Assembly (NCBI GenBank): GCA_964405335.1
Contig: CAYONP010000009.1
Coordinates: 20,486-84,485, forward strand
Direction: 5' to 3'
Source of the DNA: CAYONP01 sp964405335
GTDB lineage: Bacteria > Armatimonadota > UBA10988
Length of the DNA stretch: 64,000 nucleotides
In this document: positions 16,361-25,862 of the stretch, one piece after another
Position numbering within the stretch: position 1 is the first letter of the stretch
Layout: each line of letters starts with the position of its first letter
Position numbers and translations under genes: made by a program
Notes under the pieces: model-generated
The model's database searches: none
What the model was told of the DNA's origin: nothing
What the model saw: only the letters and a program-made list of their open reading frames with translations

Positions 16361-17602
16361 TTACCGCTTCAGGTTCAGCGCTTCCTGCAGGATCTCGTCC
16401 GCGGTGGTGACCAGCCGCGCCGAGGCCTGATAGCCGCGCTGGAAGACGATCATCTGGGTCAGCTCGCTGGGCAGGTCGACGTTCGACCGCTCGAGCGACT
16501 GCGACTGGATCGTGCCCACCCCGGCGGTGCCGGGGGTCAGGAGCTGCGCCAGGCCGGTGTTGGCCGTCGGCTTGAACAGGTTGCCGACGGTGCGCGCCAG
16601 GCCCTGCACGTTGGCGAAGTTGGCCAGGCTGAGCTGCGCCACGGGGCGGGTCAGACCATTGCTGAACATCGCCGTGATGTGGCCCTGGTCGTCGGTGCCG
16701 ATGTCGATCAGAAAGCCCGGCTCGAAGCCGTCCTGGTTGGTCGCCTCGAGTTCCGAGCCGGCGCCGTACTGGGTCAGCCGCGCCATATCGATGCTGATCG
16801 CCTGCGGGTCGGTGCCGCCGGCGGTCACCCCGCCGTTGGCCACCGTCACCGTCGCCGTGCCGGTGCCGCCGCTGGCCACGTCGCCCTCGGCGGTGAAGGT
16901 CAACGTGCCCGAACCGACGTTGTTGGCACCGACCTGCGCGACCCAGCTCCACTCGCGCGGATTGGCCGTCTTGGTGTAGGTCAGGTCCATCTGGTGCGGC
17001 ACGCCGAAGCTGTCGTAGTAACGGTACTGCATCTCGGCGATGTCGCCGGTCGCCGCCGCCGCGTCGAGGTTGCCCGCCATGGTCACCTCGCCGGTCGCCT
17101 TGGCGTTGAGCGTCAAGCCGGGCGGGATGACGATGTCCTCGGGCACCGCGCCGGCCGGCACGGTGCCGGTGCCGATGTCGAACAGCAGGCCCTGCACCTT
17201 CAGCCCGCTGGCGGCGTGGACCATGGTCCCGTCCGACTGCAGCGTGAACGCACCGTCGCGCGTGTAGGCCGCCTCGCCCATGCCGTCTTTGAGCTGGAAG
17301 AAGCCGTTGCCCATGATCGCCAGGTCGAGGTTCTGACCCGTGTAGGTCAGCGTGCCCTGCTGGAACTGCGTGGTGTTGGTGGCCAACTGCACGCCGGCGC
17401 CGGCCTGCACCGGGTTGAGGCCGGTGACGCCGTCCGACACACCCCGCGCGGCGCGCAGGGTTTGACTGAACAACGTCGCGAACCCGGGCCGGCTCGATTT
17501 GAAGCCGGACGTGTTCAGGTTCGCGATGTTGTTGCCCGTGATGTCGATTCCGCTGGCGTGCGCCGCCATGCCGGAAATCGCGGTACTGAGCAGACGACTC
17601 AT
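16361..17602 (-). CDS. flgE: flagellar hook protein FlgE
   Basis: 413 residues. N-terminal rod-type domain with SRLLSTAISGMAAHASGIDITGNNIANLNTSGFK (start and ANLNT pattern diagnostic), a central variable D1/D2 region, and the C-terminal segment SNVDLPSELTQMIVFQRGYQ followed by ILQEALNLKR, typical of FlgBCEFG proteins. FlgE polymerises to form the hook. It follows flgD and the TIGR02530 gene and precedes flbD. Confidence 0.96.
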   Translation of the reverse strand: MSRLLSTAISGMAAHASGIDITGNNIANLNTSGFKSSRPGFATLFSQTLRAARGVSDGVTGLNPVQAGAGVQLATNTTQFQQGTLTYTGQNLDLAIMGNGFFQLKDGMGEAAYTRDGAFTLQSDGTMVHAASGLKVQGLLFDIGTGTVPAGAVPEDIVIPPGLTLNAKATGEVTMAGNLDAAAATGDIAEMQYRYYDSFGVPHQMDLTYTKTANPREWSWVAQVGANNVGSGTLTFTAEGDVASGGTGTATVTVANGGVTAGGTDPQAISIDMARLTQYGAGSELEATNQDGFEPGFLIDIGTDDQGHITAMFSNGLTRPVAQLSLANFANVQGLARTVGNLFKPTANTGLAQLLTPGTAGVGTIQSQSLERSNVDLPSELTQMIVFQRGYQASARLVTTADEILQEALNLKR

Positions 17603-17688
17603 CTGCGTTGTCCTCCATGCTGGCCGGCCGCAATCGGCGACCGGCGCGGGGCTTCCTGGTGAGGACCGGCCCCGGGCGGCTCGTCCGC

Positions 17689-18054
17689 CTAGACGATGAC
17701 CATGCTGTCGATGTTGGTGAACACCCGCTCGCGCAGCGACTCCTGGTCGGCCACGGTGACCACCGTGCGGCTCGGCACGCCGACCACAAACGCGGTCTGG
17801 TCGGCCAGCACCAACGTCGTCTTCGAGCCCTTGCCGGCCGCCTTCGCGACGCCCTCGTCGAGCCGCCGGAGCAGCTCGTCGTCGAGCCGGATGCCGCGCT
17901 GCTCGAGCCGCTGCAACGCGTGCTTCGAGAACTCGAGCGCCGGCGTCGCGCCGGCCTGGCGCAGCGCCTCGGCAAAGCCCGTCGCACCGGTCTTCAGCCG
18001 CTCGGCGCGCGCCACCTCGGCGCGGGCTGCCTGGGCCGCGGGGTCAATGCGCAT
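17689..18054 (-). CDS. conserved flagellar operon protein (TIGR02530 type)
   Basis: 121 residues. The central motif LEFSKHALQRLEQRGIRLDDE and the ending RVFTNIDSMVIV are characteristic of the short conserved protein encoded between flgD and flgE in many flagellar operons (TIGR02530 family). Its role is not established; linkage to hook assembly genes is constant. Confidence 0.9.
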   Translation of the reverse strand: MRIDPAAQAARAEVARAERLKTGATGFAEALRQAGATPALEFSKHALQRLEQRGIRLDDELLRRLDEGVAKAAGKGSKTTLVLADQTAFVVGVPSRTVVTVADQESLRERVFTNIDSMVIV

Positions 18055-18070
18055 CGCGCGCCTCCTCGGC

Positions 18071-18472
18071 CTACTCGACCGCTTCGAGCGAGCTGAACAG
18101 CAAGCTCTGCTGACCCAACCGCAGCACCGCGCCCTGGTCGCTGGAGACCACCGAGTCGACCACCCCGCTGACCGCCGTGCCGTCGGGCGCCGTGCCCGAG
18201 ACCGTGCGGCCGATCAGGCTGACCGCCTCGGTGAACTGGCTGCCGGTGACCAACTGTGCCAACTGCTGGTTGATCTCGACCTGCTGCTGCATGCTGCTCA
18301 TCGAGGCGAGCTGGTTCATGAACGCCTGCTGGTCCATGCCACTGAGCGGATCCTGGAACCGCAACTGGGCCACCAGCAGGTTGAGGAAGGCCTCCGAATC
18401 GAGCGACTGCTTCGGCACGCGCGCCGCGCCGAGCGAGGGATCGTACGTCACTCCCGAAATGGCCGACGGCAT
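18071..18472 (-). CDS. flgD: flagellar hook assembly scaffold FlgD (short form)
   Basis: 133 residues. The N-terminal capping motif LDSEAFLNLLVAQLRFQDPL and the glutamine-rich helix FMNQLASMSSMQQQVEINQQL are textbook FlgD. The C-terminal Ig/tudor domains of long FlgD are missing; only a small beta segment (GRTVSGTAPDGTAVSG) remains, as in many short FlgD proteins. FlgD caps the growing hook. Confidence 0.94.
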   Translation of the reverse strand: MPSAISGVTYDPSLGAARVPKQSLDSEAFLNLLVAQLRFQDPLSGMDQQAFMNQLASMSSMQQQVEINQQLAQLVTGSQFTEAVSLIGRTVSGTAPDGTAVSGVVDSVVSSDQGAVLRLGQQSLLFSSLEAVE

Positions 18473-18485
18473 CGCATCCTCCTTT

Positions 18486-20105
18486 CTACGCCCAGAGCAG
18501 CAAGCCGTCGTCGGGCGACGACCGCTGCATGGTCGGGCCGACCGGCTCGAGCGGCGTCGGCTCCGCCGGCGCCTCGCGCTGCGGCCGGCCGCCCGGCCAG
18601 CTATCCGGCCAGGGCGATTGCTGCCCGCCGCGAGCGCCGACGTCGAGGCTTTCCAGCGCCAGGCCGTGCCCGCCCAGCGCTTCGCGTAGCGCCGGCAACT
18701 GCTCCTGCAGCTCGCGCCGCAGGCCCTCGTGCTGCGTGCCGACCAGCACCTGCACCGTGTCGGCCGTGCGCACCACCCGCACCGCCACCTCGCCCGCCTC
18801 GGGGTGCTGCAGCGAAACGGTGAAGCTGTCCTGGCCCGGCGAGCGGACCAGCCTCGCTCGGTCGACGATCAGCTCGCGCAGCGAGCCGACGTCGTGCATC
18901 GCGATCGGCCGGGACGGCTCGCCGCCCTCGGTCGCCGCGGCGGTGCCCAGGCTGAACGTCGCCGGCGCCGCCTCGGGCCGCGGCTCGGCCGGCCGCACCG
19001 GTGCGGTCGGCGGCTCGTGCCGCTCGCCGCCCTGTTGCGCCGAACCCTCCGGCGTCGGCGCCTCGACCGGCCGGGCCGCCGGTGCGTCGGCCGGGGTGAG
19101 CACCTGCGCCGGCCGCTCGCGCGGCGCGGCCGGTTCGAGCGGTGGCGCGGCGCGCAGCGGATCGACCGCCTCGCGGCGCGAAACCGGCGGTGCCGGCTCG
19201 GCCGGCGGCTCGATCACCGTTTCGGCCGTCTCGCGCAGCGTCGTGGTCAGGGTCTCGACCAACGCGTCGGGATCGAGCGGCGGCAGTGGCCCGAGCGGCT
19301 CGACAGCCTGCGTGCCGCGCACGGTCACGCCGCCGTTGGCGGCCGCCTGGGCCGGTGAGATCGGCGGCGGCGGGCTGGGCTCGGGCAGCGGTGGAAGCTG
19401 GGGCTCCGTCACGTCCGGCTCGTGGCGCAGCGCGGCGGCGAACTGGGCCGCCCGCTCGGTCACCTTCGGCACATAGGCCTGGGTCTCGGCGAACGGCGGC
19501 ACGCCGCCATGCTGCTCGACGGCGCCGGGCCCGGCGTTGTAGGCGGCGACCGCGCGGCGCACGTCGCCGCCGAAGCGGTCGAGCATCTGGCGCAGGTAAC
19601 GCGTGCCGGCGTCGATGTTCTGCGCCGGGTCGAAGGCGTTGCTGACGCCCAGCTCGGCCGCCGTGCCGGGCATTAGCTGCATCAAGCCCTGCGCCCCGGC
19701 GGGCGAGACGGCCTGCGGGTTGAAGCTCGATTCGCTCTGCATCACCGCCAGGATGAGCGCCTCATCGACGCCGTGGCGGCGGCCGGCCTCGCGGACCAGG
19801 CGCTGGGTTTCGGCCGGCACGTCGGCCAGCGCGCCGGCGCCGGTGAGCACCGCTCGCGCCAGGTCGGCCGCGGGCCGGTTGGCGCCGCTCGAGTCCTCGG
19901 GCAGCAAGGCGCGCAGGTCGGGCAGCGCCAGCTCGGCGCCGGCGGTCAGTCCGCCGGTGGCCAGGCGGGCCTGCAGGATTTGGTTGAACGCCTCGGCCGG
20001 TGTCGTCGGCGGGGCGGTGGGGGCCACTTCCGGGGTCAGTCGGTCCAGCAGCCCTTCGATCTGCCTCAGTCGGCCGACCAGGCCGCTGAGGTGCTCCAAG
20101 TTCAT
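18486..20105 (-). CDS. fliK: fusion of lytic transglycosylase (SLT) domain with FliK-type hook-length control C-terminus
   Basis: 539 residues. Residues about 100-215 form an SLT lytic transglycosylase: [18 protein letters not shown] (catalytic Glu125), [31 protein letters not shown] and [15 protein letters not shown], all diagnostic. Residues 230-400 are Pro/Ala/Glu-rich linker; residues about 430-510 ([40 protein letters not shown]) match the FliK/Flg_hook C-terminal domain, which meets FlhB. Thus a murein hydrolase, normally supplied by FlgJ or a separate enzyme, is joined to the hook ruler. No signal peptide, consistent with export through the flagellar apparatus. Stop-start overlap with fliJ. 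Confidence 0.88.
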   Translation of the reverse strand: MNLEHLSGLVGRLRQIEGLLDRLTPEVAPTAPPTTPAEAFNQILQARLATGGLTAGAELALPDLRALLPEDSSGANRPAADLARAVLTGAGALADVPAETQRLVREAGRRHGVDEALILAVMQSESSFNPQAVSPAGAQGLMQLMPGTAAELGVSNAFDPAQNIDAGTRYLRQMLDRFGGDVRRAVAAYNAGPGAVEQHGGVPPFAETQAYVPKVTERAAQFAAALRHEPDVTEPQLPPLPEPSPPPPISPAQAAANGGVTVRGTQAVEPLGPLPPLDPDALVETLTTTLRETAETVIEPPAEPAPPVSRREAVDPLRAAPPLEPAAPRERPAQVLTPADAPAARPVEAPTPEGSAQQGGERHEPPTAPVRPAEPRPEAAPATFSLGTAAATEGGEPSRPIAMHDVGSLRELIVDRARLVRSPGQDSFTVSLQHPEAGEVAVRVVRTADTVQVLVGTQHEGLRRELQEQLPALREALGGHGLALESLDVGARGGQQSPWPDSWPGGRPQREAPAEPTPLEPVGPTMQRSSPDDGLLLWA

Positions 20106-20551
20106 GGGTCACTCCCCTTTCGGGAGTAGCTGATCACAGCCCTTTCGTCGTTCTCGGCCTGTTCGTACCACTCCAGTCGGGCGAGGTGCTCGCGCCGGCG
20201 CTGCTCGCGCAACCGCTCGAGGCTCCGGCGATCGCGCCGCGCGGCCAAATAGTCGGCCTGCCGGCGCTCGACCTCACGTTCTGTTTCGGCCAGCTCGGCG
20301 GCCTGCTTTAGCTCGAGCAGCTCCAGCCGACGCAGCTCGCGCCAGGCGGCGGCGATCAGCTCGCTGTCGAGCTCGGCCAGCTCGCGCCGCAGGCGCTCCA
20401 GCTCGGCGCGCAGCCGCGCCTGGGTGGCGCGCAGGGCCGCCTCGGCCGCGTCGCGCAGCGCAATCGCCTCGGCCAAGGCCAAGCGCGCCTGCGATTCGGC
20501 AAAGCGACGCAGGCGGAGGACGCTCTCGAGCTCGAAGGTGAACTTGCGCAG
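20102..20551 (-). CDS. fliJ: flagellar export chaperone FliJ, probably with non-standard start codon
   Basis: Charged coiled-coil protein of about 149 residues with heptad-like Leu/Glu/Arg patterns, as expected of FliJ, ending [14 protein letters not shown]. Frame and similarity to FliJ N-termini ([20 protein letters not shown]) continue upstream of the first ATG/GTG/TTG-class start (TTG at 20480-20482). Between that TTG and the in-frame TGA near 20599 the only candidate starts are CTG (20549-20551 or 20561-20563). A conservative annotation would be 20102-20482 (126 residues). FliJ links the export ATPase ring to the gate. It is the first gene of the operon in this window; fliF-fliI are not adjacent. 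Confidence 0.8.
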   Translation of the reverse strand: MRKFTFELESVLRLRRFAESQARLALAEAIALRDAAEAALRATQARLRAELERLRRELAELDSELIAAAWRELRRLELLELKQAAELAETEREVERRQADYLAARRDRRSLERLREQRRREHLARLEWYEQAENDERAVISYSRKGSDP

Positions 20552-20868
20552 CGCCGTCGCCAGGGCGTGTTGACCTTCGCGGTCGGGGACTCAGACCGGC
20601 CCGGTTGCCGACGGGCACCCTTCCCAGAGCGGGTCTTCCCGCTGGCGGGCAGGTCTGAGACCTGCCCCTACCTAGAACGCCAACATGGTCGCCGGAGGGA
20701 GGATAGGCGCGACCAGCCGCGCGGGCAGGACCCGTTTGGGCTATGCTGTGAACCCGGCGCCGGCTTGCGGCTTGTTATGACGACCGTAGCGGCGCATCGC
20801 AATGCGCCGACCGGCCCGCTGCCGCCGTCGGCCGGGTGCCCGCTGGTGCGCCGCGCGTTGGCGGCGCG
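20552..20868. other. 317-bp gene-free gap with palindromes between the phosphoesterase gene and fliJ
   Basis: No gene seen. It holds a hairpin with 9-bp stem GGGCAGGTC/GACCTGCCC (20647-20667, loop TGA) and one with 8-bp stem CGGCGCAT/ATGCGCCG (20790-20809). The second lies 60 nt past the stop of the minus-strand gene ending at 20869 and could end its transcript. The promoter for the flagellar operon should be here but no clear -35/-10 pair or sigma-28/sigma-54 box stood out. Confidence 0.6.
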
Positions 20869-23800
20869 TCAGTCGTCCTCGGCGCCGAGCTCGTCCTGCG
20901 CGCCGAGGGCGGCGTAGTGGGCCGGATAGGGCACGTCGTAGCCCTTGGCCCAGTGCCACAGGATGCGGTTGAGGGTGTCCTCGTCGGCCTCGTCGATCTC
21001 GTCGAGGTCCTCGGCCAGGCTGGCCAGCGCCCACTGCCGCGCCGGACCGCTCAGCGCCGTCGCCGCGGGGTTCATCTCGTCGAGCGGGACCTCGTTCGGC
21101 ACCGAGGCCCAGGGCCGCGGGTCGAACGCGCCGGTGAAGCACTCACGCATCGGCTCGGCCGCGGCGTCGAGTTGGTTCATCGGCGGCAGGCCGAGCAGCA
21201 GCTCGATGGTCTTGACCATGCCCACCTGGGTGTAGTTGCGCGAGATCACCCGCCCGTCGCGCGGCGTGTAGGGCGAGATGACGAACGCCGGTGAGCGGTG
21301 CCCGTCGACATGGTCGACGCCCGCCTGCGGGTCGTCCTGACAGACCATGATCGCCGTTTCGGGCCAGAATCGGCTGCGCGTGATCGCCTCGACCACGCGA
21401 CCCAGCGCCAGGTCGTTGTCGGCCACCGCCGCGCGTGGCGTCGGCATGTCCGGTCGCGTGCCGGCGGTGTGGTCATTCGGCAGCAGCATGATCACGAAGT
21501 TCGGGAAGTTGCCGTTGGCCTCGAACTCGGCCAGCTCGCGGATGAACTGATCGGCGCGGTAGACATCGGGCACATTGCTGGGGAAGCCCATCGTGGTCGG
21601 GCAGAGGTTGGCCTGCACCGCGGCGATGCGCGAGGTCGAGGAGACGCGGTAGTGGTCGAGCCGGCCGTTGTCCATGAAGTCGTCGTAGATCTGCTTGAAC
21701 ACCGGCCGCCGTCCCTCGGTCAGCGCCTCGACGCGGCCCTGGACCATCTCGCCGTAGCTGCGGAAGGTCAGCCCGTGAGCCAGCACATTGTCCCACAGGT
21801 AGCCGCCGGGGCTGGCCGCCAGCGCATCGTCGCCCTCGTAGGGATAGCTGCGGAAGAACCCGCCGAACATCTTCTCGAGGTAGCTGGTGACATACGCCTC
21901 GGCCACCCACTGGTGACCGTCGGCCGAGAGGATACCGCTGCAGTAGAAGTTGTCGAGCAGCACGAAGTCGTCGGCCAGCTTGTGCGAGTTGGGCGTCACT
22001 TCGCGGCCGAACTGCACCAGCTCGGGGTCGCCATTGCCCCGCGCGATGTCGCCCATGACCTGGTCATAGGTTCGGTTCTCGCGGATGATGTAGACCACGT
22101 GCTTGATCAGCGACGGCTCGCCGTGCCGCTCGGGCAGCGCCCGCGGCGGGGCATCCTCGCGCGGCGGCAGCAGGCTGGCCAGGGCCGCGTTGAGGTGGTT
22201 GTTCTCGGCCGTCCGCGCGGTCAGCGCCGGCAGCTCCGCGTCGGCCGGCGTGTCGATCAGGCTGACGCTGCCCTGGTGATGGTGCGAGTTGTGCCGCTCG
22301 GCCTGCGCCAGTGAACCGACGCCCTTGGTGTTGGCGACGTAAAGCCGCCCGCCGTCGGGCGAGACGACCACCGCGCCGGGGTACCAGCCGGTGGGAACGA
22401 AGCCGAGCAGGCGACTCGCCGCCGGCCCGTCACCGCCGCGCGCGGTGCCGCTCAGCTCGACCACCGCCACGGCGTTGTTGGTGCCGTTGCAGACGTAAAG
22501 CCGCGCGCCGTCGGGGCTGAGCGCCAGCGCGTTGCTCGATGAACCGAACATCAGCCGCTCGTCGGGCCGCACGGCGATGGTCTCGACGACCATGTCGGTC
22601 GCCGTGTCGATCACCGAGACGGTGTCGCTGTTGGCGTTCGCCACGTAGACCCGCGAGCCGCCCGCGTTGGCGGCCAGGCCGCTGGGCAGCAGGCCGACCT
22701 CGACCTCGCCGCGGACGGCCAGCGTCGCCTCATCGATCACGTGGAGCGACCCGCGCGTGGGCACCGTCCGCTCATCGACCGTCACCTGCGTGCCCGAGCT
22801 GGGCGAGGTGCGCTCGCCCGGCCCCGGCCGCGGGCCGCCCCAGTTGCTGACATACAGCTTGCCGGCCGCGCGCAGCACGGCGAACGGCGCCACGCCGACG
22901 TCGACCGAGCGCGGTTCGGCCGCGCCGGTCAGGTCGATGGCGACCAGTGTATTGCCCTTGCTGCCGGCGACGTAGAGCGTCTGCTCATCGGCCGAGAGCG
23001 CCACGCCGGCCGAGACCCCACCCGGCACGGCGTAGACCTCGCCGCGCGCCAGCTCGCCCTCGGCGTCGCGCTCCCAGAGCTGCACGTGGCCTTTGACACT
23101 CGAGGTGTAGAGCCGCCGGCCGTCGCGGCTGACCGCGATGCCGTGCACGCTGTGCCCGCCGTCGCCGGCGACCGAGTGGGTCAGCTCGCCCGTCTCGGTG
23201 TCGATCAACCGCAGGTGCAGCCGGTCGACCACGGCCAGCGTGCGGCCGTCGGGCAGCAGCGCCAGGTCGATCGGCCGGCCGCCAAACTCGACCTGCCGGC
23301 CGGTCGGCAGGATGAGCTGCTCGGTCGGCACCATGACGGTGCCGTCGGCCTGCCGGCCGATCAGCATGTCGACCCGCTCGGGCACCGTCGCCGCCGGCGC
23401 CGGGGCGACCTGGCGCAGCGCCGCGGCATGAGCATAGGCGAGCAGATTGGCCAGGAACGCGGCGCTGTTCTCGCCGGTCAGGTCGACCCGGGCGGCGGCC
23501 GGGCCGAGGTCGGCGGCGACGACGATTGCGCGGCCCTGCCCCACCGCCTGTTCGAGCACCACCGGCGGCGAGGTCTCGCCGCCGAAGCGGGCGACGACGC
23601 CCCAGCCGGCGTAGCGTCCGAACGGCTGCCGCGCCGGTGCCGTATCGCCGCTGCGCCAGCCGCCGCGGCGCAGGGCGGTCAGCTCGTTGGGCGCCCCGAA
23701 CAGCGGGTGACCGGCCACGGCCGGGACAATCAGCTCGCCCGGGAAGCCGCCCCGCGCCAGGCGCAGCTCGGCCGGCAGCCAGAGCGGCCGCTCGGCCAGG

Positions 23801-24804
23801 TTCTGGTGCAGCTCGACCACTGCGCTGCCTGCCCGGCAGGCAGCAAGCAGGGCGGCGAGCAGCGTTGGGCTCAGGTCCTCGGCCGCGCGCGCGTCGAGCA
23901 CGATGATCGGCGGCGCCGGGAGGGGCAAGCCCGCCGGGCCGGCCGGCGAGAGCCAGCTCACCGTCGCGCCGGTGGTCATCGCGCGGACCGCGTCGATCAG
24001 CCCGCCGGTCTCGGTTGCTTGCAGCACGCCGATGGTCACGCCGTCGAGCGGCGCCGGCCGCGGCGGCGGCAGCCGCGCGGTGGGGGTCAGCGCGACGCCC
24101 CGGCCGGCGACGAGCTGATCGACATAGGCCAGCAGGTTGTCGAACAGCGCCTTGGCCTTAGCCGGCGAGTCGCCTTCGCCCCAGCGGACCATGGTGTCCG
24201 GACAGAGCGAGGTGATCAGGATCCGCCCGCGTCCGTGCGCCGCCTCAATCACCGCCGCACCGCGGCCGTTGTTGGTCGAGGCAATCACCTCGAACCCGCT
24301 CCAGGCGGTCAGCGACTCCCATGAGATGCTCCACCCGCGGTAGCGCCAGCCGGTGGTCAGGGCGGCGTCGAGCCGGTGCGGCGTCAGGGCCAGCGGATGG
24401 TCGGCGCGCTCCCACGCGATGGTCGGGTGGTCGGGATCGGCGCGCGTGACATAGAGCCCGGGCGGCAGCCAGCCGACGCGCTCCTCGTGCTGGTCGGCCT
24501 GGCACAACTCGACGATCACGCCACCGGCGGCGAGCCAGTCGTGCAGCTCCTGCCGACGATCGCTCAGCGTCTGCCGCAGCGCCGCGTCGCCGGTCACGAA
24601 GGCGCCGAGAATGAGCACCTTGACGCCGGCCAGGGGCAGCTCGCCGCGGGCCAGGGCGGCGGTGACGTCGACCGGCTGGCGCCCCGCCTCGCGAAGCAGG
24701 CGGCCGAGCGTCTCGCCGCCGCCGATGTCGCTCTCGACCGCCGTGATGGCAATCTCCTGCGCGGCCAGTGGCAGGGCAAACAACAGGCAGATCAGGAGTC
24801 GCAT
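20869..24804 (-). CDS. exported YVTN beta-propeller protein fused to phosphoesterase/alkaline phosphatase-like domain
   Basis: 1311 residues with signal peptide RLLICLLFALPLAAQ. Residues 20-470 contain two glutamine-amidotransferase-like alpha/beta modules (VKVLILGAFVTGDAALRQ; ITSLCPDTMVRWGEG). Residues about 480-850 carry YVTN/YncE propeller blades (e.g. SRVYVANANSDTVSVIDTA, ARLYVCNGTNNAVAVVEL). The C-terminal third is a phosphoesterase of the phospholipase C/alkaline-phosphatase superfamily: HVVYIIRENRTYDQVMGD, NFVIMLLPNDHT, VCQDDPQAGVDHVDGHRSP. Similar two-part proteins are common in planctomycetes and acidobacteria with unknown substrates; the N-terminal amidotransferase-like pair is an addition. 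The endonuclease/phosphatase gene lies 10 nt upstream, suggesting one operon. Confidence 0.88.
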   Translation of the reverse strand: MRLLICLLFALPLAAQEIAITAVESDIGGGETLGRLLREAGRQPVDVTAALARGELPLAGVKVLILGAFVTGDAALRQTLSDRRQELHDWLAAGGVIVELCQADQHEERVGWLPPGLYVTRADPDHPTIAWERADHPLALTPHRLDAALTTGWRYRGWSISWESLTAWSGFEVIASTNNGRGAAVIEAAHGRGRILITSLCPDTMVRWGEGDSPAKAKALFDNLLAYVDQLVAGRGVALTPTARLPPPRPAPLDGVTIGVLQATETGGLIDAVRAMTTGATVSWLSPAGPAGLPLPAPPIIVLDARAAEDLSPTLLAALLAACRAGSAVVELHQNLAERPLWLPAELRLARGGFPGELIVPAVAGHPLFGAPNELTALRRGGWRSGDTAPARQPFGRYAGWGVVARFGGETSPPVVLEQAVGQGRAIVVAADLGPAAARVDLTGENSAAFLANLLAYAHAAALRQVAPAPAATVPERVDMLIGRQADGTVMVPTEQLILPTGRQVEFGGRPIDLALLPDGRTLAVVDRLHLRLIDTETGELTHSVAGDGGHSVHGIAVSRDGRRLYTSSVKGHVQLWERDAEGELARGEVYAVPGGVSAGVALSADEQTLYVAGSKGNTLVAIDLTGAAEPRSVDVGVAPFAVLRAAGKLYVSNWGGPRPGPGERTSPSSGTQVTVDERTVPTRGSLHVIDEATLAVRGEVEVGLLPSGLAANAGGSRVYVANANSDTVSVIDTATDMVVETIAVRPDERLMFGSSSNALALSPDGARLYVCNGTNNAVAVVELSGTARGGDGPAASRLLGFVPTGWYPGAVVVSPDGGRLYVANTKGVGSLAQAERHNSHHHQGSVSLIDTPADAELPALTARTAENNHLNAALASLLPPREDAPPRALPERHGEPSLIKHVVYIIRENRTYDQVMGDIARGNGDPELVQFGREVTPNSHKLADDFVLLDNFYCSGILSADGHQWVAEAYVTSYLEKMFGGFFRSYPYEGDDALAASPGGYLWDNVLAHGLTFRSYGEMVQGRVEALTEGRRPVFKQIYDDFMDNGRLDHYRVSSTSRIAAVQANLCPTTMGFPSNVPDVYRADQFIRELAEFEANGNFPNFVIMLLPNDHTAGTRPDMPTPRAAVADNDLALGRVVEAITRSRFWPETAIMVCQDDPQAGVDHVDGHRSPAFVISPYTPRDGRVISRNYTQVGMVKTIELLLGLPPMNQLDAAAEPMRECFTGAFDPRPWASVPNEVPLDEMNPAATALSGPARQWALASLAEDLDEIDEADEDTLNRILWHWAKGYDVPYPAHYAALGAQDELGAEDD

Positions 24805-24814
24805 GTCGGCTCTC

Positions 24815-25813
24815 TCATGGTTGCAGCGCGAAATCAGCCAGTACCGGTAGGTGATCCGACGCCCGCTCGGCGCCTCCTGCCAGCGCCACCGGATCGTCGA
24901 AGACCTTGACCGAACCGCGGATCACAGCGGTCTCAATGCCGGCGCTGACCAGGATCTGGTCGAACAGAATCGGCTGCGGCGTGCCCGAGGCGAACCGCTC
25001 GCGCTGGTTGCGCTCGCGACTGCCCGGCACCCGCGTGTCGACACGCCCGCCGTCGGTAGTCAGCTCGTTCAGGCCCCAGCTCACCCGATCCTGCTCGACC
25101 AGCGGCTGGCAGAGGTTGACCAGCAGCGTGCCCTCGACCCCCGGCTCGGGCCCCGGCTGCGCCGCCCAGTTCCCTGTTTCGAGAATGTTCAGCGATTGGT
25201 CGTCCGGGTTGTCGTTGAAGTCGCCGAGCAGAATCACCTGCCGGCCGCCAAAGTCGCGCTGGAGCGCACCGACCAGTTGCGCCGCGGCGCCGCAGCGCTG
25301 CCAGTCGGTCAGGTGGCGGCCGCCGACCCGCGACTTGGCGTGATGCACCAGCACCCAAACGGTGCCGCCGGGCAGGCCGACCTCGACCGCCAGCACGTCG
25401 CGACCGTAGAGGAAGAACGGCTCGCAGATCGGGCCCTCGAACAGGAACTGCTCGTCGCCCGCGTCGTAGGGCGCGGGCAGGCTGACCACCTGGTACGGTC
25501 GGCGCACGGCGACCGCCAGGTTGAGCCGGTCGCCCTGATCGTCGAGCACGATGGTCCACTCGTCGGGCGGCAGCAGGCGCGCCAACGTCGCCCGGTCACC
25601 GATCTCCTGCAGGCCGATGATGTCGGCCTCGAGGCGCTCGAGCACCGCGCGGAGATTGGCCAGCCGGCCGGCCGAGACGCCGGCCTCCAGGTCGCGGATG
25701 TTGTAGCTGGCCACGCGCAGTCGCTGCCGCGCCGGCGCCTGGCCGCGGCAGGCGGTGACGCCGAACCAGGTCACCAGGCCGGCGATGGTCAGGAGCGTCA
25801 GGGCTCGTCTCAT
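24815..25813 (-). CDS. endonuclease/exonuclease/phosphatase-family lipoprotein
   Basis: 332 residues from the ATG at 25811-25813 (GGAG 6 nt upstream). The N-terminus is a probable lipoprotein signal (lipobox VTAC). EEP-fold motifs: LRVASYNIRDLEA, IIGLQEIGD (metal-binding Glu), VHHAKSR, ILLGDFNDNPDD (DFN catalytic Asp/Asn), FDQILVSAG and the final ASDHLPVLADF (catalytic Asp-His). Members cleave phosphodiesters of nucleic acids, inositol phosphates or lipids; an exported location makes a nutrient-phosphate or extracellular DNA role likely, but the substrate is unknown. Adjacent to a second exported phosphoesterase (20869-24804). Confidence 0.9.
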   Translation of the reverse strand: MRRALTLLTIAGLVTWFGVTACRGQAPARQRLRVASYNIRDLEAGVSAGRLANLRAVLERLEADIIGLQEIGDRATLARLLPPDEWTIVLDDQGDRLNLAVAVRRPYQVVSLPAPYDAGDEQFLFEGPICEPFFLYGRDVLAVEVGLPGGTVWVLVHHAKSRVGGRHLTDWQRCGAAAQLVGALQRDFGGRQVILLGDFNDNPDDQSLNILETGNWAAQPGPEPGVEGTLLVNLCQPLVEQDRVSWGLNELTTDGGRVDTRVPGSRERNQRERFASGTPQPILFDQILVSAGIETAVIRGSVKVFDDPVALAGGAERASDHLPVLADFALQP

Positions 25814-25862
25814 GGCTTCTCCAGGGCCAGGTTGACGCCGGCCGATGAGGATCGGGCGAGTG

